Below, piece by piece: positions 33,263-41,304 of a stretch of DNA of 55,898 bases; position 1 is the first letter of the stretch; each line of letters begins with the position of its first letter. The notes below the pieces were generated by a model. The model saw only the letters and a list, made by a program, of their open reading frames with translations. It was not told the DNA's origin and ran no database searches. Both the position numbers and the translations under genes were made by a program. Location of the stretch: positions 1-55,898 of the forward strand of contig NZ_WOVL01000032.1 in NCBI RefSeq assembly GCF_009737085.1. The letters run 5' to 3'. This DNA comes from Paenibacillus sp. NEAU-GSW1. Its GTDB lineage: Bacteria; Bacillota; Bacilli; Paenibacillales; Paenibacillaceae.

Positions 33263-33285
33263 TAGTTACTAAAAGGTAATTACTA
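33263..33285. promoter_or_regulatory. Candidate HxlR operator
   Basis: TAGTTACTA (33263-33271) and TAATTACTA (33277-33285) are direct repeats with a 14-bp period in the divergent intergenic region. The spacing and AT-rich TACTA content fit sites of HxlR/YodB-type proteins. Inference only. Confidence 0.4.
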
Positions 33286-33353
33286 CACAAAAGATACTAT
33301 CCGAAGTAAGATGATGTCAAGCAAATAAATCCAATAGCAAGGAGAGAACAAAC

Positions 33354-33767
33354 ATGAGCAAAACGAGAGTAAACGTATTAAAAGGAACGGCGCTTTTCAT
33401 CGCGATCGTACAGATCGGATTAGGACTCGGGTATTTATTCGCCCCTCATGCCTTCCATGCTTCGGTCGGCTTGGAAAACTTGCCGGATTGGGCCGGATGG
33501 CCATTGGCGATGAGCGGCGCAAGATTCCTGCTCTTCGGATTCGGCATGATACAAGTATTCCGCAATCCGCTTGGCAACCGCAGCTGGATTCAGGCGATGA
33601 TCGGCGTTCAGCTGATCGATTGGATCGGAACGATTTACTATGTGGCAAGCGGCGCGGTGACGCTCTCCCAAGTCACAACCGCAGCCTATCTGCCCATCCT
33701 GTTTATCGTCATGCTGCTCGCCGCATATCCTAAGGAGCAGACTCAATCGCAGGCTTTATCGAAATGA
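33354..33767 (+). CDS. Four-helix membrane protein, probable HxlR target
   Basis: 137-residue integral membrane protein with four hydrophobic segments (about 9-30, 46-66, 78-98 and 103-124). The pattern ALFIAIVQIGLGLGYLFAP and WPLAMSGARFLLFGFGMIQVFRNP resembles small membrane proteins of the DUF4345/DoxX-like kind. No family assignment is certain. CAAGGAGAG precedes the ATG. It is divergent from the HxlR regulator, which usually controls such a neighbour. Confidence 0.78.
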   Translation: MSKTRVNVLKGTALFIAIVQIGLGLGYLFAPHAFHASVGLENLPDWAGWPLAMSGARFLLFGFGMIQVFRNPLGNRSWIQAMIGVQLIDWIGTIYYVASGAVTLSQVTTAAYLPILFIVMLLAAYPKEQTQSQALSK

Positions 33768-33847
33768 TTACCTTGCTGGACGCGTTTCATACTTTGCGAA
33801 CATTCGCCTTCAGCGACCGCATCGGACTGTTCGACCGCTCTAGATAG
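33764..33847 (+). CDS. 27-residue reading frame coupled by ATGA overlap
   Basis: The ATG at 33764 overlaps the stop codon of the membrane protein (ATGA). The frame encodes 27 residues, MITLLDAFHTLRTFAF and a short charged tail, and ends 14 bp before a strong terminator. It may be a real small peptide, the stump of a lost downstream gene, or chance. No family is recognised. Confidence 0.3.
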   Translation: MITLLDAFHTLRTFAFSDRIGLFDRSR

Positions 33848-33860
33848 CCTTAAATACAAA

Positions 33861-33907
33861 AAAAGGAAGCGACGGCCGCTCTTCAAAGCAGCCGTCGCTT
33901 CCTTTTT
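33861..33907. terminator. Bidirectional terminator
   Basis: AAGGAAGCGACGGC (33863-33876) pairs perfectly with GCCGTCGCTTCCTT (33891-33904), with A-run and T-run flanks. It serves the membrane protein gene and the convergent nucleotidase gene. Confidence 0.9.
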
Positions 33908-34430
33908 AGCTCAAAAAATAATTCCGCACTTCAAGCCAGTTGTCTACTCTCGTATAGCCTGTTTCATTCCGATTGTGCGGCGCTGTGAACAGCAGGCCTT
34001 TGCCTTTGAACCGCTGGAAATGCCTCGCGTTATCGTCAATGAGGTAATCCGCATTGATGATGCTTTTATCGCCGCAAAAAACAAAGTTCATATCGTCGAG
34101 AAAAGGGAAATGCTCCTTCAGCCACTCGTACTTTGCAGTAAAAGAAGTCGGGAACTCCATCGCCGCTGTCGTAATAAAAATTTCATGCTGCTCGCTTAAC
34201 TCTTCAATGACTTGCTGGCTGTCCGGCATAACCGCTAAATCCCGGAAAAAGGCGGGATCCTTTAAATAGTCTATAATTTCGTGCTGCAAATGCGGACGCA
34301 GCTCCCTAAGGCGCGTTCCTGTCAAATCATTCAACGTCAGGCTTTCGTTATAATCGCGGTTAAACACTTGCAGATGTTTCGTGTTGAAATCGGCAATCAC
34401 TTCATCCATATCAATCGCAATTCGTTTCAC
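33906..34430 (-). CDS. 5'(3')-deoxyribonucleotidase-like HAD phosphatase
   Basis: 174-residue HAD-superfamily phosphatase of the NT5C type, predicted to dephosphorylate deoxyribonucleoside monophosphates. HAD motif I is AIDMDEVIADF (DMDEV with the nucleophile and acid Asp). Motif II is IFITTAAM, and motif III/IV is FCGDKSIINADYLIDDN. The length fits the bacterial family. The start is GTG 34430 with GGTGGAGAG upstream. It lies 32 bp downstream of the VanZ gene on the same strand. Confidence 0.85.
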   Translation of the reverse strand: MKRIAIDMDEVIADFNTKHLQVFNRDYNESLTLNDLTGTRLRELRPHLQHEIIDYLKDPAFFRDLAVMPDSQQVIEELSEQHEIFITTAAMEFPTSFTAKYEWLKEHFPFLDDMNFVFCGDKSIINADYLIDDNARHFQRFKGKGLLFTAPHNRNETGYTRVDNWLEVRNYFLS

Positions 34431-34462
34431 TAACGCTCTCCACCTTTAAGCCTTTTTCTCGA

Positions 34463-34975
34463 TTATACACCTTTTATTTGCTTCTGTACGGTTCGGTTCG
34501 CCGCCGTGTCGGGCTGCTGCAAAATCCGTTTATAAATCACAATGCCGATCGCTCCGCCGAGCGTGTTCAAAATCAGATCGTCAACATCAAAAGCGCCGAT
34601 GTAGAAAACAAGCTGCGAGCATTCCAACAGCAAGCTAAGCCCGAAAGCGAGCAGCACGGCCGCCGTGATCGAGATTCCTCGGATCATGCAACCGATGAAG
34701 ATACCGAATGGGACGAACAGTCCGATATTGCCGAAGACCTGAATAAAGCCGTACAGCGAAGGATCGCGGACAATGGGAGCAATTTGTTGGAACGGAACGA
34801 AATTGTACAGTCGCCAATGGTCCGTACGGAACGGCTCCTCCATAAACTGCTGCAGCATTGTCCACAGAAAAGGAATATTGGGACTGCCGAATTTGAATAA
34901 AATGATTTTAAACAGTACCGCTAAATAGAAGACAAAAGCGATTGCAGCGAACAGCCGCTTCCACGGTAATTGCAT
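34463..34975 (-). CDS. VanZ-family membrane protein
   Basis: 170-residue membrane protein with about five hydrophobic segments. The VanZ pattern is visible: YNFVPFQQIAP, FGNIGLFVPFGIFIGCM and the conserved LLECSQLVFYIGAFDVDDLILNTLGGAIG. VanZ proteins occur in glycopeptide-resistance clusters and widely elsewhere; here there are no vanHAX-type genes nearby. AAAAAGGAG precedes the ATG. It is probably co-transcribed with the nucleotidase gene. Confidence 0.88.
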   Translation of the reverse strand: MQLPWKRLFAAIAFVFYLAVLFKIILFKFGSPNIPFLWTMLQQFMEEPFRTDHWRLYNFVPFQQIAPIVRDPSLYGFIQVFGNIGLFVPFGIFIGCMIRGISITAAVLLAFGLSLLLECSQLVFYIGAFDVDDLILNTLGGAIGIVIYKRILQQPDTAANRTVQKQIKGV

Positions 34976-35068
34976 AGCTGATTCTCCTTTTTCGGGTTTT
35001 TTCGTCGAGCTGTCCTCAGCATATAGAAAACTGTTTAAGAAGAAGGAGGGTTAAACCTAAAGAATTTC

Positions 35069-35287
35069 TTAATCGACGAGAAAGCTCTCGTTAAAGTTTT
35101 GGTTGAACCAGCTCGCCCGGACAATCGTCCACTGCGCGCCGGATTCCCGTAACGCTTGCTCTGCAAGCAATGCGCCTTCTTCTCCGCGGCCGGACAGCAA
35201 GACGATTCGGCTGACGCCCTTCTCAAGCGCAATTTTGGCGAAAGCCGCGATGTCGTCGGTCAAGAAAGACGATTTATTGTAAAGTCT
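35069..35287 (-). pseudogene. Remnant of an NmrA-like NAD(P)-binding protein gene
   Basis: About 70 codons encode an internal piece of an atypical SDR/NmrA-like protein (AFAKIALEKGVSRIVLLSGRGE, GAQWTIVRASWFNQNF), ending at a stop codon after SFLVD. Full proteins of this kind have about 280 residues with an N-terminal Rossmann motif, which is missing here, as is the C-terminal third. There is no good start or ribosome binding site. It is best read as a decayed gene next to the TetR gene. Confidence 0.6.
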
Positions 35288-35321
35288 TCCATAAAAAATG
35301 GGGCGAGATGGAAAATACAGG

Positions 35322-35377
35322 TTGCCAAATTTATAAAAACTGCTATAATTTGTTATAGACCGACGGTCAGTCTATAA
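35322..35377 (+). promoter_or_regulatory. Promoter and TetR-type operator of the TetR/CPBP operon
   Basis: TTGCCA (35322-35327), 16 bp and TATAAT (35344-35349) form the promoter. A 25-bp near-palindrome at 35353-35377, with TTATAGAC arms and 22 of 25 positions symmetric, covers the transcription start. The TetR protein encoded next is the likely ligand. Confidence 0.75.
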
Positions 35378-35390
35378 GGAGTGACGACAT

Positions 35391-36032
35391 ATGCGCATTA
35401 TTAAAAAGCCCGAAGAACGCAGAAATGAAATTTTGGATGCTGCTGAGATGCTATTCGCCTCGAAGGGTTTCAACCAAACCACGATCAACGATATTCTCAC
35501 AGAGATCGGCATTGCCAAAGGGACGTTCTACTACTATTTCAAGTCGAAAGAAGAAGTGATGGACGCCATTATCGACCGTTTCATCGCTAGCGGCGTAGAG
35601 GCGGCGGCAGCTGTCGCGAACAGGACGGATCTGAAGGCGCCCGAGAAGCTGCTTCACATCATTATGTCCCAGAATGCGGATTCCCCTGGAAAAGAACAAA
35701 TGATCGAGCAGCTGCATCAGATCCGCAACGCGGAAATGCATCAGAAGAGCCTTGTCGAAACGATTCTGAAGCTGACGCCTGTCATAACAAAAGTTATTGA
35801 GGACGGGATCGAAGAAGGTTTCTTTTCGACGCCCTACCCGAGAGAGACCGTCGAGTTCTTACTTGTATCTTCACAGTTTTTATTCGATGAAGGTTTGTTT
35901 CAATGGCAGCCGGAAGAGCTCGCGCGGAAAGCGGCTGCTTTCGTCCACATCATGGAATCGGCTCTGAACGCCAAGCCAGGCACATTTGATTTTATTGAAC
36001 GGCTGCTAAGCGGCCCTACAGGAGGAGAATAA
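35391..36032 (+). CDS. TetR/AcrR-family regulator
   Basis: 213-residue regulator. The helix-turn-helix spans residues 8-55 (RRNEILDAAEMLFASKGFNQTTINDILTEIGIAKGTFYYYFKSKEEVMDAII), an almost textbook TetR N-terminus. The remainder is a helical ligand-binding domain. AAGGAGTGACGACAT precedes the ATG. It is followed 2 bp later by the CPBP protease gene, so it probably represses both itself and that gene through the palindrome at 35353-35377. Confidence 0.92.
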   Translation: MRIIKKPEERRNEILDAAEMLFASKGFNQTTINDILTEIGIAKGTFYYYFKSKEEVMDAIIDRFIASGVEAAAAVANRTDLKAPEKLLHIIMSQNADSPGKEQMIEQLHQIRNAEMHQKSLVETILKLTPVITKVIEDGIEEGFFSTPYPRETVEFLLVSSQFLFDEGLFQWQPEELARKAAAFVHIMESALNAKPGTFDFIERLLSGPTGGE

Positions 36033-36034
36033 CG

Positions 36035-36886
36035 ATGTCTTTAACGTACAAACCGCTTCGCTTTTTTTCGATTGCTTTTCTCATTACATGGATCACCTGG
36101 TTTTTGGCCGCATGGGAGAGTGAGAAAGGATCCTCCGAGGTTGTCGTCGGCTCTTGGTTGGGACTCGGATTGCTTGGGCCGCTGATCGCTGCTTTGATGA
36201 TGATTTATGCCTTCGGCAACAGCCCGCTGCGGCGCGACTTCGCCAACAAGCTGATCAATCCGAAGCTCATCAAGCTTGCCTATGTGCCGTTCATCTTGTT
36301 CTTTATGCCCGTCGTCATCGTCATTTCCATCTTGCTATCGCTGCCGCTGGGCCAATCGATCGAACAGCTCGGCTTGACCGCCGAATTCAGCATTACAGAC
36401 AGCGGCTCCATCATGAACTGGGTTATCCCTTTTCTTGCTCCTGCGCTGGAAGAGCTCGGGTGGAGCGGCTACGGTATCGACAGCTTGCGCAGACGATTCA
36501 AGCTGCTCCCCGCTACTCTCTTCTTCGGCGCGCTGTGGGCCGTATGGCACTTGCCGCTGTTTTTCGTGAAAGACTACTACCACTACAACCTGCTGCAAGA
36601 CAATATCGTCTACGCCGTCAACTTCTTCGTCAGCGTCATTCCTCTGACCGTCATCACGAACTGGCTGTACTACAGAACGAACCGCAGCATGATCGCCGCA
36701 ATTCTATTTCATGCGATCGTCGTCGTTTGCTCGGAGGCGTTCCTGATCACCGACTTCACCAAATGCGTCGAGACTGTTGTGCTTTCCATTATCGCTGTCG
36801 TGCTAATCATGAAAAGCGACTTATTCCGCAAAGCGCAAAACGATACGCCTCAGCTTGGGAGCAGCGCTCAACAAATTCATGGGTAA
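36035..36886 (+). CDS. CPBP-family intramembrane metalloprotease
   Basis: 283-residue membrane protein with about eight segments, of the CAAX-protease and bacteriocin-processing (Abi) family. Motif 1 is ALEELGWSGYG with Glu139-Glu140, motif 2 is FFGALWAVWHLPLFF with His172, and motif 3 is LFHAIVV with His226. All predicted metal-binding residues are present, so it is probably active. Family members act in bacteriocin self-immunity or in regulated proteolysis. AGGAGGAG precedes the ATG. It is co-transcribed with the TetR gene. Confidence 0.9.
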   Translation: MSLTYKPLRFFSIAFLITWITWFLAAWESEKGSSEVVVGSWLGLGLLGPLIAALMMIYAFGNSPLRRDFANKLINPKLIKLAYVPFILFFMPVVIVISILLSLPLGQSIEQLGLTAEFSITDSGSIMNWVIPFLAPALEELGWSGYGIDSLRRRFKLLPATLFFGALWAVWHLPLFFVKDYYHYNLLQDNIVYAVNFFVSVIPLTVITNWLYYRTNRSMIAAILFHAIVVVCSEAFLITDFTKCVETVVLSIIAVVLIMKSDLFRKAQNDTPQLGSSAQQIHG

Positions 36887-36932
36887 GTTGCTAAAGCCTG
36901 CACGATTGCAGGTTTCAACAAACGGGCAGCCA

Positions 36933-36975
36933 AAACGGGGCGAAAGCATGCATTTCTGCATCTTTCGCCCCGTTT
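36933..36975. terminator. Bidirectional terminator
   Basis: AAACGGGGCGAAAG pairs perfectly with CTTTCGCCCCGTTT, and ATGCA/TGCAT continues the stem above a single-base bulge to a TTTC loop. It separates the CPBP gene from the convergent ABC/two-component operon. Confidence 0.85.
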
Positions 36976-37006
36976 CACTGTAATCGCAGCGACCATGGAG
37001 ACAGGT

Positions 37007-37171
37007 TTACTTCTTCCTAGCAATCAACCAGACGGCGGATAGGACGCCCAACACAGCTGAGCTGTATAAGTTAATAAGTAAATCCGAGTTGCCAGTCCTC
37101 CAGTACATCAGACCGTTGACTGCAAATGAAACGACGCACAGTAAAATAACCCATTTCAAGACTTGTCTCAT
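37007..37171 (-). CDS. 54-residue membrane peptide closing the ABC/two-component operon
   Basis: Short reading frame with two hydrophobic segments (residues 6-23 and 31-50) and a basic C-terminus IARKK. A strong ribosome binding site, AGGGGGGAGAG, lies nine bases before the ATG, only 15 bp after the permease stop codon. The operon's terminator follows 31 bp later. These points argue that it is a real gene. The function is unknown; a small immunity or accessory membrane peptide would fit its place. Confidence 0.7.
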   Translation of the reverse strand: MRQVLKWVILLCVVSFAVNGLMYWRTGNSDLLINLYSSAVLGVLSAVWLIARKK

Positions 37172-37186
37172 TGCGCTCTCTCCCCC

Positions 37187-37891
37187 CTATTTCAATACAT
37201 CGACATGTTCAATGTTGCGGATCGACAAATATGCGATTACCGCGCCGATGAGCGCCAGTCCAATTGGCACCGCGATGATCGAATACAACGAGAAATTATC
37301 GATATTTTGGCAGACGACGAGCACAACGAGCAGCGAGGATACGATCGTTGCTGCTCCGGAATAGTTGCGCATGCCGAAGTACAGCGGGATCAAGCTGAGC
37401 AGGCTGGTCGCAAGCGCGCTCATCCCTACGGTTAACAACGATCTAGCCGCGATCGACCACGTCATTGGCTCGTTCACAATGACCACGAAATGATTGAGCA
37501 CTCCGAAAGCGATGCCGACAATCAAATTGGCCGTAATATCAGCAGCAAGGACGAAAAGCGCGACAACGAGCAGTTTGGCTGCGATCAACTTTTTACGGTT
37601 AATCGGATACATGAACAGCAGCGTAATCGATTTATTGCGAAACTCGTCAATGACCATTCGTGATATAAGCACTGCACCAAAGACAATGTACGTTCCCCGA
37701 ACAAGCGTATCGATCACAGAGAACGCCATGGCGTAGTCCGTAAAAGGCATGTCTGAGGATACGTCCTCAATCAGGCCGATTGCGCATACTAAAGCTAAAA
37801 TAATGACATTGGCGATCATCGCACCCCACACGTAAGATCCGATGCGAAACTTGCGCATTTCGAGCTTCATAAGCTTAAGCAACGATGCCAC
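37187..37891 (-). CDS. ABC-2 type transporter permease
   Basis: 234-residue membrane protein with six hydrophobic segments: MRKFRIGSYVWGAMIANVIILALVC, then a reentrant region with RMVIDEFRNKSITLLFMYPINRKKLIAAKL, typical of lantibiotic-immunity type permeases (SpaE/MutE/BcrB-like). It works with the ATPase encoded upstream, whose gene it overlaps by 17 bp. The start is uncertain: GTG 37891 or TTG 37882, the latter with GGGGGTGG five bases upstream. The expected substrate is a peptide antibiotic or another membrane-active compound. Confidence 0.85.
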   Translation of the reverse strand: MASLLKLMKLEMRKFRIGSYVWGAMIANVIILALVCAIGLIEDVSSDMPFTDYAMAFSVIDTLVRGTYIVFGAVLISRMVIDEFRNKSITLLFMYPINRKKLIAAKLLVVALFVLAADITANLIVGIAFGVLNHFVVIVNEPMTWSIAARSLLTVGMSALATSLLSLIPLYFGMRNYSGAATIVSSLLVVLVVCQNIDNFSLYSIIAVPIGLALIGAVIAYLSIRNIEHVDVLK

Positions 37892-38795
37892 CCCCGTTCA
37901 GGATAGACAGGAAATAATCCTCGAGCGATCCTTTTTTCTTATGCACCGCTTCGATCGCGACATCGTGCAGCACAAGCGCCCTCATTAACTCGCTTTGCGG
38001 AATAGGGCAATCGTAAATGCGGATCTGTCCCTCGTCGGTGACGCGAACGTTGGAAATGTTCAGATGATTTTCAAGCACGAAAGCTGTTTTACTGGAATCG
38101 AGACTCGTAATTTCAATATACTCCGAGGTTTGCTTGGCGATATGCTCCATCGAAACCTCTTGCAGCAGCTTGCCGTCATTCATCACGGCAATTGTATCTG
38201 CGATCAGCTCGATTTCCCCGAGAATATGGCTGGAAATCAGTATCGTCGTGCCATACTGCTTGCACAGCATTTTGAACAAATCGCGAAGCTCCTTAATGCC
38301 AAGCGGATCTAGGCCGTTAATCGGCTCATCCAGGATAAGCAGCTCCGGTTTCGTCGTAATCGCCCGTGCGATGCCCAGCCGCTGCTTCATGCCGAGGGAA
38401 AATTCCGACACCCGCTTGCCGTCGATCTGCCGAAGATTGACAAGCTCAAGCGCCTCGTCGATGGCCTTCATGTTGTGATAGCCCATATACGCGCAATGCA
38501 GCTCCAAATTTTCTCGGGCCGTCAGCTTCTCATAAAAAATCGGGGTTTCGATAATCGTCCCCATCCGCCCCAGCAGCCGATACGACGTATCCGTCAGCCG
38601 CTCGCCGAACATTTCGATTTCACCCGCCGTCGGCTTTACCAGGTTCGTCAACATTTTCATAACCGTTGTTTTGCCTGCTCCGTTCGGACCCAGCATACCG
38701 TATATTTCTCCCTGCTTGATGCTCATATTGACGTTCGAGACCACTTCCTTGCCTCTGTAAACCCGAGTCAACTGCTTCGTTCTAACGATATTCAC
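37875..38795 (-). CDS. ABC transporter ATP-binding protein (BcrA/SpaF-like)
   Basis: 306-residue ATPase. Walker A is GPNGAGKTT (about 36-44), the Q-loop is followed by PIFYEKLTARENLELHCAYMG, the signature reads FSLGMKQRLG, Walker B LLILDEP and the switch ISSH. The C-terminal 90 residues are an extension typical of bacitracin/lantibiotic exporters. GTG 38795 gives the usual N-terminus MNIVRTKQL; a TTG at 38804 lies only three bases after AAGGAGG. It pairs with the permease encoded downstream and is controlled by the two-component pair upstream. Confidence 0.92.
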   Translation of the reverse strand: MNIVRTKQLTRVYRGKEVVSNVNMSIKQGEIYGMLGPNGAGKTTVMKMLTNLVKPTAGEIEMFGERLTDTSYRLLGRMGTIIETPIFYEKLTARENLELHCAYMGYHNMKAIDEALELVNLRQIDGKRVSEFSLGMKQRLGIARAITTKPELLILDEPINGLDPLGIKELRDLFKMLCKQYGTTILISSHILGEIELIADTIAVMNDGKLLQEVSMEHIAKQTSEYIEITSLDSSKTAFVLENHLNISNVRVTDEGQIRIYDCPIPQSELMRALVLHDVAIEAVHKKKGSLEDYFLSILNGGGIVA

Positions 38796-38880
38796 TGTCG
38801 TCAACTACCTCCTTATGTGCTGTTGAGTTTATTGTAAGCATCGACTTTAGCTTTTTTCTTACTCGATTCTTACAAACTTC

Positions 38881-39822
38881 TTAAGCTGGGATGGAGATAC
38901 GCTTCAGCCTGACCGTGAACACCGTTTCCGCGTAAGGCCTGCTTTGAATATGGATCGTTCCCTCCTGCGCTTCAACCAGCCTTTTCGTAATCGTAAGCCC
39001 CAGCCCGCTGCCTTGATACGATTTATTGCGCGAGTCCTCCAGCGTATACATGCGTTCGAATACGCGGTCCTGCTCCAATTCACCGATGCCTTTTCCGCGG
39101 TCCCACACTTTCGCGTACACATACTCATCGTCTTCCTGCAAAACAAGCCCAATCGTCTTGCCATCCCCGCCATGCTGAATCGCGTTAGCGATCAGGTTGC
39201 CAAGAATGCGGTCAAGCGCTTCTTCATTCCCCCATGCCAAAATAGGCTTATCCGGAATATCAATGGACACGTGAAAGCCTTTAGCCGTTAGCGTGTCGTA
39301 GAAATCGAGCATGTTTTTGCTGCAAATATCGTTCATATGGATGCGGGATAGCGGAATCGGCTTGTCTCCTGACTCCAGTCTCGCTAAATCGAAAAACTGG
39401 CGAATGAGCGCGAGCACCTCTTGCGTTTTGTCCTGTACCTTGGCCAGCAATCTTTTTCTTTCTTCCGCATCCATTTCCGGGTCCAGATTAATCGTCTCCA
39501 AATAGCCCAGAACAACCGTAAGCGGCGTCTTTAGGTCATGCGATATATTCGAGACCATCTTTCGCATAGACTGCTCAACCTTATTGAAATTCGCTGCCGT
39601 CAGCTGGTGATAATCAAGCAAGTGATTGATTTCGATTAGAAGGGGGATTAATGCGCGGTCATCCGTAAATAACAGCAGCTTCTCGCTGGTGCCTCCCTCG
39701 ATAATGCAGTTCAAATCACCGCGGATCTGCTTCAAACTAGCGCTTCTTACGCGATAAACATAATATTGAACAGAAATAATTAGAATCAAAACAACGACGA
39801 GGACAGCTAATGCGAGGACCAT
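38881..39822 (-). CDS. Sensor histidine kinase with short N-terminal membrane anchor
   Basis: 313-residue kinase with one or two membrane passes in the first 25 residues and almost no extracellular domain, as in kinases that sense within the membrane or through an associated ABC transporter. HisKA has MVSNISHDLKTPLTVVLGYLE with His95. ATPase boxes are NLIANAIQHGG (N), WDRGKGI (G1) and GSGLGLTITKRLVEAQ (G2). It follows its response regulator gene with a 1-bp gap. AAGG eight bases before the ATG supports the start. It probably senses an antimicrobial peptide together with the ABC transporter. Confidence 0.9.
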   Translation of the reverse strand: MVLALAVLVVVLILIISVQYYVYRVRSASLKQIRGDLNCIIEGGTSEKLLLFTDDRALIPLLIEINHLLDYHQLTAANFNKVEQSMRKMVSNISHDLKTPLTVVLGYLETINLDPEMDAEERKRLLAKVQDKTQEVLALIRQFFDLARLESGDKPIPLSRIHMNDICSKNMLDFYDTLTAKGFHVSIDIPDKPILAWGNEEALDRILGNLIANAIQHGGDGKTIGLVLQEDDEYVYAKVWDRGKGIGELEQDRVFERMYTLEDSRNKSYQGSGLGLTITKRLVEAQEGTIHIQSRPYAETVFTVRLKRISIPA

Positions 39823-39823
39823 C

Positions 39824-40546
39824 CTATTGGCCTTCCCATTTGTACCCGATGCCCCATAGCGTCTTGATATAGCGGGGAGCGGAAGGCTGCGCTTCGATTT
39901 TGTCGCGCAAACGGTGAATGTGGACGTTAATCACGTTCTCGTCTCCATAATATTCGTCGTTCCAGATGAAACCGTACAGCTGCGCCTTCGTGAACACGCG
40001 ATTCGGGTTCGTGGCAAGCAGCTTCAATATCTCAAACTCTTTAGCGGTCAGCTTGAGATCAACGCCGTTCCTGAATGCGGAAAAGTTATCCAAGTCAATG
40101 CGCAGCCCGTCGACCGTCAGCACGCGGGAGCTAGCCGGGGAAGGCTGCAGCCCGGCATCCGCCGAGGCGGCAGCCGAATAAGTCGTTGCGCGGCGAATCG
40201 CCGCCTTAATGCGGGCCGATACTTCAATAAGCGAGAACGGCTTCGCGATGTAGTCGTCTGCTCCGAAGCCGAGCCCGATCGCCTTATCGACATCGCTGTC
40301 CTTCGCCGACATAATCAGAATCGGCATCGAGCTGCTTTCCCGAATGCGTTTGATCACTTCAATGCCGTCCAGCTTCGGCATCATAATATCAACTACAGCA
40401 ATATCAAAGGCACCTTGCCGGAATAGCTCAACGCCGTCCAGGCCATTCGCAGCGACCGAGACGTCGTAGCCCTCTTTGAGCAAATAGTTTTGCAGCATCT
40501 CGACAATTTGGCTGTCATCTTCGATCAACAATATGTTATGGGACAT
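39824..40546 (-). CDS. OmpR-family response regulator
   Basis: 240-residue regulator. The receiver domain has the acidic pair in LLIEDDSQ, Asp53 in AVVDIMMPKLDG and Lys102 in YIAKPFS. An OmpR winged helix spans about 140-238 (LKLTAKEFEILKLLATNPNRVFTKAQLYGFIW, DENVINVHIHRLRDKIE, IKTLWGIGYKWEGQ). A stretch of Ala/Ser/Pro-rich residues links the domains. ATG 40546 is preferred; a GTG at 40561 lacks a spaced ribosome binding site. First gene of the five-gene operon. Confidence 0.92.
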   Translation of the reverse strand: MSHNILLIEDDSQIVEMLQNYLLKEGYDVSVAANGLDGVELFRQGAFDIAVVDIMMPKLDGIEVIKRIRESSSMPILIMSAKDSDVDKAIGLGFGADDYIAKPFSLIEVSARIKAAIRRATTYSAAASADAGLQPSPASSRVLTVDGLRIDLDNFSAFRNGVDLKLTAKEFEILKLLATNPNRVFTKAQLYGFIWNDEYYGDENVINVHIHRLRDKIEAQPSAPRYIKTLWGIGYKWEGQ

Positions 40547-40628
40547 TATTCTCTTATCCACCCTTGCGTTTCAGTTTTGGTATATCTATCATATTCGCGA
40601 TTTATTTCCAAAACAAGCCAAAACAAAG

Positions 40629-40664
40629 AAGGAGACTTTGCTCTCCCAGAGCAAAAGTCCCCTT
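40629..40664 (-). terminator. Terminator downstream of the SRPBCC gene
   Basis: AAGGAGACTTTGCTCT and AGAGCAAAAGTCCCCTT form a long stem with a 3-nt loop and few mismatches. On the minus strand it is followed by CTTTGTTTTGG. It lies upstream of the response regulator gene and ends transcription coming from 40803-41276. Confidence 0.7.
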
Positions 40665-40802
40665 AGCTGAAAGACCGCCAACGCTAAAACGGCGGCCTAT
40701 TAAGGCATGCTTTTTTCCGAACCGGAATCCACACTTCGCAAATCGACTCCGTATTCGCATGGCGTTGCTGATCTGTTTCTCCTTCTCGTCACAGTAACAA
40801 TT

Positions 40803-41276
40803 CTACTTTGCAATCACTGGAGCTTGCAGCGCTTTAGACATGCCCCTCTCGCCTTCCTTCATGACCAGGTCGTGATTCCAGACGAACACCGGTTTCAACA
40901 GCGGCGCGAGAACGTCCATCCAGGCTTTATTCGTGTTCACTTGCCAAATGTACCGAACATGCGTCACAGAACCCGATTGTGTCAATGTCCATTCCCCCCT
41001 GCCCTCCAGTTCGCCTGTGGACCGGATCTCCATCTTGCGAGGGGCTTCCTTCACAATCACTTCGGCTTCGAACGAAAGCCGATAGGGCATCTTCGTACGG
41101 AACTCGTATCGATACTTTTCGCCAATTCCGTTCGGCAATCCAGACTGAAGCGGCTCGGCTTTAACGCCAGACCACCACTCGTCATATTTGAAGCCCGCAA
41201 TCAAGCCCCACACTTGCTCGATATCCGCTTCGAACTTCCAATTCGTCTCGAAATTGTACTTGTAGTCCATTTTCAT
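40803..41276 (-). CDS. SRPBCC-fold protein (polyketide cyclase-like)
   Basis: 157-residue soluble protein with the START/Bet v1-like pattern: FETNWKFEADIEQVWGLIAGF, WWSGVKAEPLQSG, GEKYRYEFRTKMPYRLSFEAEV, APRKMEIRSTGELEGRGEWTL and the C-terminal helix PVFVWNHDLVMKEGERGMSKAL. Such proteins bind hydrophobic ligands in a cavity. No catalytic residue is evident. The ATG at 41276 has AAGGGGGAAT directly upstream. It follows the SLH gene by 28 bp and may be read from the same transcript. Confidence 0.82.
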   Translation of the reverse strand: MKMDYKYNFETNWKFEADIEQVWGLIAGFKYDEWWSGVKAEPLQSGLPNGIGEKYRYEFRTKMPYRLSFEAEVIVKEAPRKMEIRSTGELEGRGEWTLTQSGSVTHVRYIWQVNTNKAWMDVLAPLLKPVFVWNHDLVMKEGERGMSKALQAPVIAK

Positions 41277-41304
41277 ATTCCCCCTTCGATCCGCTAAGCG
41301 TGTT

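Noticed and set aside
35035..35232. Alternative 65-codon minus-strand frame over the NmrA remnant
   Set aside because: Out of frame with the recognisable NmrA-like sequence; its translation is Arg/Ser-rich without a family pattern.
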